Source of the DNA: Brevibacillus centrosporus
Lineage (GTDB): Bacteria > Bacillota > Bacilli > Brevibacillales > Brevibacillaceae
Assembly (NCBI RefSeq): GCF_003710815.1
Contig: NZ_RHHP01000017.1
Coordinates: 38,488 to 102,487, forward strand
Direction of reading: 5' to 3'
DNA length: 64,000 nt
Shown: one piece after another, positions 60,611 through 64,000 of the stretch
Position numbering within the stretch: the first letter of the stretch is position 1
Layout of the letters: each line of letters opens with the position of its first letter
Position numbers and translations under genes: made by a program
The notes under the pieces: generated by a model
Database searches by the model: none
Told to the model about the DNA's origin: nothing
The model's input: the letters and a program-made list of their open reading frames with translations, nothing else

Positions 60611-61984
60611 GTGAGTGATCGGAATCGCTTTCCTATGTTGATAGGGAGCACCGTGGTGCTGCTTGTGATGGCGAGCTCCTTGTTCTGGACTCGTATTCCC
60701 ATAGAAGGATATGCAACTTTGAAAGAAACGGGCGGCGACAGCTTTCAGTTTGGATACATAACGAAGAAAAGCCAAATACCGGACCTTCACGAATGGATGT
60801 CTGGACAGCAGGGAAAGGCCATTTTCGCATTGCCTGATCAGCTCTACTCGCCCGATCCAGCAAAACCACTTCCCTTTGTTTATCCTATCTACGATCGTAC
60901 GAGAAGCGAAGAACAGTTTAACCAGCTGTACGGATATCTTCCACAGCAGCCGACACTAGACCTCGGTCGCACGGTGTACACCGTGGATTACGGCAATGCG
61001 AGATTCCTTTTCTTGCGTTCGGATCGGCTGGAAAAAGAGCAGGCCGCTTGGGTGCATGCACAGGCTGTGACCAATCCCAAGCAGCATCATATCGCGCTTT
61101 TGGATGTACCGCCAAGTCCCGTTCTATGGCAGGCGCTGCGAGAGGCGAAGGTGGAGCTGGTGATAGCTGGGGAAAACGTTTACGGATTGGAAGCCGCTGT
61201 CATGCAGGAGCCATCGGATTTTTCGCCAAAGGACCGCGAAGGCTACGGAGTCTGGAACCCTGGGGCCTCGATTGATCAATCGTACATGCTGATGCTCTCT
61301 TATCAAAACGACGACATGGCCGTGAAAGCTACGACGGCAGATGGAGAAGCACTGGATCAGATGGAGCTTTCAGCAGGAGTGTTGGCTGCTGCAAGCAGCA
61401 AGGAAACGGTAGCCGTGGGTATTCAGCAGCTTTGGAGGTACCACCGCGGCGATGCCAGTATCAAAGCAATCATTCCGGAAGGGTTTGATGTAACCGGAGA
61501 AAATCCGATCACGGCGCCGTTTCACTTGCCGGCAGATGACTGGCGCAGTCCTGATTATTCGGACGCCGCATGGAAAACGGGACGAGCTCCCTTTGGTCAT
61601 ACGAATCGCTTGCAAGAGGAGAAGCGGCTGCAAACGCGCTTCAAGCCGGATCCTCCCTCTCCATCATACTATTTCCGCCATACATTCTTTCTGTGGGAGG
61701 CTCCAAAGGAATGGAAGGATCTGATCGTGAAGCTTTCCTATGAGGATGGCTTGATCCTCTATTTTAATGGCGAAGAGGTTTTGCGGGATGGAATCCGGAC
61801 GGGGCTGATCCTGCCATCCTCCCTGGCGATCACGAATCAAGGGACATGGTATCGCGAAGTCTCCTTGCGAAATCATAGAAACAAGCTGCACATGGGTCGC
61901 AATACGCTGGCTGTGCAGGTGCATCGCAGTCATCCAGGCTCGCCGAACTTTCTGTTTGACATGAGCCTGTCCTATATCAAATGA
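60611..61984 (+). CDS. Phosphoesterase-like pseudoenzyme with C-terminal galactose-binding-like domain
   Basis: 457 residues from GTG 60611 (AAAGGAGAA 9 bases upstream). An N-terminal anchor helix spans 9-26. Residues 45-195 follow the phosphoesterase at 58662 in order: FQFGYIT for FRFVVMGDT, ALPD for ITGD, PIYDRTR for AMGNHED, YTVDYGNARF for YSFDYGNARF and IAGENVYG for VGHEHNYNR. Every metal ligand except perhaps one Asp is gone. Residues about 285-457 form a jelly-roll type domain (WRSPDYSDAAWKTGRAPFG). It is probably a non-catalytic binding partner. Confidence 0.7.
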   Translation: MSDRNRFPMLIGSTVVLLVMASSLFWTRIPIEGYATLKETGGDSFQFGYITKKSQIPDLHEWMSGQQGKAIFALPDQLYSPDPAKPLPFVYPIYDRTRSEEQFNQLYGYLPQQPTLDLGRTVYTVDYGNARFLFLRSDRLEKEQAAWVHAQAVTNPKQHHIALLDVPPSPVLWQALREAKVELVIAGENVYGLEAAVMQEPSDFSPKDREGYGVWNPGASIDQSYMLMLSYQNDDMAVKATTADGEALDQMELSAGVLAAASSKETVAVGIQQLWRYHRGDASIKAIIPEGFDVTGENPITAPFHLPADDWRSPDYSDAAWKTGRAPFGHTNRLQEEKRLQTRFKPDPPSPSYYFRHTFFLWEAPKEWKDLIVKLSYEDGLILYFNGEEVLRDGIRTGLILPSSLAITNQGTWYREVSLRNHRNKLHMGRNTLAVQVHRSHPGSPNFLFDMSLSYIK

Positions 61985-61997
61985 GGGAGGGATAGGC

Positions 61998-62354
61998 ATG
62001 AAGAGCAAGGTGCTATCCTGTATCACGGCGGGTCTCGTCCTCGCAGGCTGTACATCAAATGCTCCCCCTCCTGAAGCGGGCAATACGCTAATTTTGGCGG
62101 ACATCGGGGCTACTCGGCAGCATTTGCTCGTGACGAACAACAACCCGTTTGTGTGGAGGAAGGTTTCCTTTGTTGTAAATGGCACGTATCGCTACCGAAT
62201 GGAAGTTGTACCGAGGGGGAGCACGAGTATTACGCTGGCGTCGTTTGTGGATGACGATGGCCAACCCTTTTCTGGCACCGCAGCAGGCCTTCGCGGAGTG
62301 GACATTGCAGTAGGGGACGCTGCTGCTGGTCGACAAGGCTCGTTTAGATGGTAG
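61998..62354 (+). CDS. Small lipoprotein, unknown
   Basis: 118 residues. The lipobox VLAGC gives a lipidated Cys at 18. The mature part looks like a small beta-sandwich (VTNNNPFVWRKVSFVVNGTYRY, then VPRGSTSITLASF). GAGGGAGGG precedes the ATG. It is the last gene of the phosphoesterase module; a short GGAAA/TTTCC hairpin with T-run at 62370-62390 may terminate it. Confidence 0.72.
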   Translation: MKSKVLSCITAGLVLAGCTSNAPPPEAGNTLILADIGATRQHLLVTNNNPFVWRKVSFVVNGTYRYRMEVVPRGSTSITLASFVDDDGQPFSGTAAGLRGVDIAVGDAAAGRQGSFRW

Positions 62355-62452
62355 GGAAGGGCTCCTGGCGGAAAAAAGGGTTTCCTTTTTGACCAGAACA
62401 TGGTAGTGTAACTGAGTTTTGGTCTATGTGAATATGTCAGGAGTGGAATCAA

Positions 62453-63322
62453 ATGGCTCGAAGAAAGCGTGCAGCCATACAACTGAATAGCCCTCAGCGA
62501 AAATCACTGGAGTACTTCATGCTGGTCGCCGGTTCGCTTGTTTTGGCTACGAGCTTCAATCTTTTTTTGAATCCCAATCAAATTGCATCAGGTGGGGTAT
62601 CCGGGTTATCAACGATCTTGCATAATCTGTTTGGCTTTCCGCCTGCGATCGTTCAATGGGCGTGCAACATCCCTTTATTTTTGCTGGGGCTGAAGATGCT
62701 GGAGCGGCATTACAGCATGAAAGCAGCGCTCGGATCGATTATTCTTCCCCTGTGCGTCATGCTGACCAGTCATCTGCAGCCGCTGACAACCAATCCGCTA
62801 CTAGCCAGCATATACGGCGGGATCGGTGTCGGGCTCGGAATTGGTATCGTTTTTCGCGGGAGAGGCTCAACAGGGGGCTTTTCTATCGCTTCGCAAATCC
62901 TGCATAAGTACACGGGACTTAGTCTAGGTGCCTGCGTTGCTGTGTTCGATGGGCTGGTGATCCTGTTCGCGGGAATCGTATTCGATCCGGAAAAGGCTTT
63001 GTTTGCTCTCATTGCTCTATTTGTTACCAGCAAGACCATCGATATCGTCCAGATGGGGTGGAATACCTCGAAAGTCGCGTATATCATCTCGAATGAAATC
63101 GAGACGCTGCGGGAAGCGATCCTGTACGATCTGGATCGCGGATTGACTTTGCTGGATGCGGCTGGCGGATATACGGGAGATGAGCGTAAGGTGCTGATGG
63201 CGGTCGTCAGCCAGAGCGAGGTCAGCAAATTGAAGATCATGGTACGCTCGGTTGATCCGGATGCGTTTATCATCCTTTGTCCAGCGCATGAGGTATTGGG
63301 AGAAGGCTTTCGAGCCGGCTAG
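62453..63322 (+). CDS. YitT-family membrane protein (DUF161/DUF2179)
   Basis: 289 residues. Five to six N-terminal helices with FNLFLNPNQIASGGVSGLSTIL and GRGSTGGFSIASQIL are followed by a soluble DUF2179 domain (about 215-285) ending in FIILCPAHEVLGEGF. This family is common in Bacillales; function is unsettled. It is monocistronic. Confidence 0.92.
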   Translation: MARRKRAAIQLNSPQRKSLEYFMLVAGSLVLATSFNLFLNPNQIASGGVSGLSTILHNLFGFPPAIVQWACNIPLFLLGLKMLERHYSMKAALGSIILPLCVMLTSHLQPLTTNPLLASIYGGIGVGLGIGIVFRGRGSTGGFSIASQILHKYTGLSLGACVAVFDGLVILFAGIVFDPEKALFALIALFVTSKTIDIVQMGWNTSKVAYIISNEIETLREAILYDLDRGLTLLDAAGGYTGDERKVLMAVVSQSEVSKLKIMVRSVDPDAFIILCPAHEVLGEGFRAG

Positions 63323-63354
63323 TAGTGCATTGGGAAAGAAGAGAAGAGAAGAGA

Positions 63355-63390
63355 AGAGCGGTGAATAGAAAGTCTCACTGCTCTTTTTTT
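63355..63390 (+). terminator. Terminator after the YitT-like gene
   Basis: AGAGCGGTGA pairs with TCACTGCTCT, then TTTTTTT. Repeated AAGAG units lie just before it (63336-63358). Confidence 0.85.
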
Positions 63391-63409
63391 ATTTAAAATG
63401 AATTATTTC

Positions 63410-63449
63410 TTGATTTTCTATTGCATTAAAAATAATATCATGCTATATT
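63410..63449 (+). promoter_or_regulatory. Two overlapping rrn promoters
   Basis: P1 is TTGATT (63410) with TAATAT (63433); P2 is TTGCAT (63421) with TATATT (63444). Both have 17-base spacers and are 11 bases apart. They drive the tRNA-Thr and rRNA transcript. Confidence 0.65.
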
Positions 63450-63516
63450 GAAATTCCTGAACGACACACCGCTGAAAAATGCGACCGCGAAGTTCGGGTG
63501 AAAAATAGAATGACAT

Positions 63517-63592
63517 GCCGGTATAGCTCAATTGGTAGAGCACCTGACTTGTAATCAGGGGGTTGTGGGTTCAAGTCCTATTGCCGGCACCA
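63517..63592 (+). tRNA. trnT: tRNA-Thr (anticodon UGU)
   Basis: A 76-base cloverleaf with encoded CCA. The acceptor stem is GCCGGTA/TGCCGGC, the D arm GCTCAATTGGTAGAGC, the anticodon stem CCTGA/TCAGG around CTTGTAA, and the T arm has GGTTCAAGTCC. It lies between the rrn promoters and 16S rRNA. Confidence 0.95.
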
Positions 63593-63688
63593 CTACTCAA
63601 CTCAAGCGAAAATCAATCGAAATTATGGGTTGCTTTTCAAAAGAGGATGTGCTAGAGTGATAAAGCGCTGTTGAGACACAGCGAAAAA

Positions 63689-63703
63689 TGCTCTTTGAAA
63701 ACT
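63689..63703 (+). promoter_or_regulatory. boxA-like antitermination element
   Basis: TGCTCTTTGAAAACT in the rRNA leader matches the conserved Bacillales boxA-type sequence. A CGCTGT/ACAGCG hairpin (63665-63682) precedes it. Confidence 0.7.
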
Positions 63704-63768
63704 GAACAGCGAAAGCGTTGATGAGTCTATCATGAAATGATTTGCCAGCTTTGAACCAGATACAAACT

Positions 63769-64000
63769 TTATTGGAGAGTTTGATCCTGGCTCAGGACGA
63801 ACGCTGGCGGCGTGCCTAATACATGCAAGTCGAGCGAGTCTCTTCGGAGGCTAGCGGCGGACGGGTGAGTAACACGTAGGCAACCTGCCCGTAAGACTGG
63901 GATAACATAGGGAAACTTATGCTAATACCAGATAGAGTCTACTCTCGCATGAGGGAAGACGGAAAGGTGGCGCAAGCTATCACTTACGGATGGGCCTGCG
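63769..64000 (+). rRNA. rrs: 16S ribosomal RNA, 5' part
   Basis: It begins with TTATTGGAGAGTTTGATCC and continues through the V1-V2 region with GGACGAACGCTGGCGGCG; the right edge cuts it. The short V1 loop (GAGTCTCTTCGGAGGC) fits Brevibacillus from memory. Confidence 0.97.

Noticed and set aside
63336..63358. AAGAG tandem repeat as a functional element or CRISPR-like array
   Set aside because: It is a short simple repeat of four units next to a terminator; no spacers or cas genes are present.

Overview
The window looks like chromosomal DNA of a low-GC-group Gram-positive bacterium, most likely Brevibacillus (Paenibacillaceae). The 5' part of a 16S rRNA gene at the right edge reads like the Brevibacillus brevis group (recognised from memory, not searched). 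Supporting signs are strong AGGAGG ribosome sites, frequent TTG/GTG starts, SigA promoters with 17-base spacers, a preQ1-I riboswitch and a CGAAAC-repeat DeoR-type operator. I see no phage, insertion sequence, CRISPR array or plasmid function.

Bases 1-18.5 kb hold an aromatic-compound catabolic island: an extradiol dioxygenase (5' end outside the window), an SDR with a degenerate active site, a ThDP decarboxylase-like enzyme, an aldehyde dehydrogenase, an MFS carrier, Rieske oxygenase alpha and beta subunits, a BphB-like cis-diol dehydrogenase, a duplicated VOC protein, an IclR regulator and a dienelactone hydrolase. An SsuABC/TauABC-type ABC importer and a cupin / alpha-beta hydrolase / aspartate dehydrogenase / second IclR unit follow. 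Promoters in front of the importer, the cupin and a downstream DUF2292-DUF2325 pair share an AAATACAAAACAT-type element just after the -10 box, which suggests one regulon.

Bases 19.4-25.7 kb form a peptide-utilisation group: an oligopeptide-binding lipoprotein behind a near-perfect sigma-54 promoter with inverted repeats upstream, two cytoplasmic SxxK serine hydrolases, a YheO/DauR-like regulator and an M19 dipeptidase. Bases 25.8-30.5 kb are housekeeping: an exonuclease, a TagO/MraY-like transferase, a GNAT enzyme, a lipoprotein and a self-regulated TetR with a DUF2306 membrane protein.

Bases 30.6-47.2 kb mix intact genes (M20 amidohydrolase, PHP phosphatase, C39-like protein, beta-hydroxyacid dehydrogenase, a 974-residue WG-repeat protein, acyl-CoA thioesterase, MgtC) with at least seven broken genes: YfcC, LysR, YeiL/Crp, MarR, BCCT, an MHS-type MFS carrier and a phosphoesterase behind a Pho-box-like promoter. 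This is a decay zone without visible mobile elements.

Bases 47.2-63.3 kb contain the preQ1-controlled queCDEF operon, an asparaginase, cutC, and a DeoR-controlled sugar operon (aldolase, PGI/PMI-type isomerase, PfkB kinase, ROK kinase) that could by itself convert a free hexose to triose phosphates. Next come a cupin, another SxxK hydrolase, a one-domain Fur-like protein behind an AT-rich palindrome, and a five-gene envelope module pairing a metallophosphoesterase with a related protein that has lost every metal ligand. The window ends with a YitT protein, tandem rrn promoters, tRNA-Thr(UGU), a boxA-like leader and the start of 16S rRNA.
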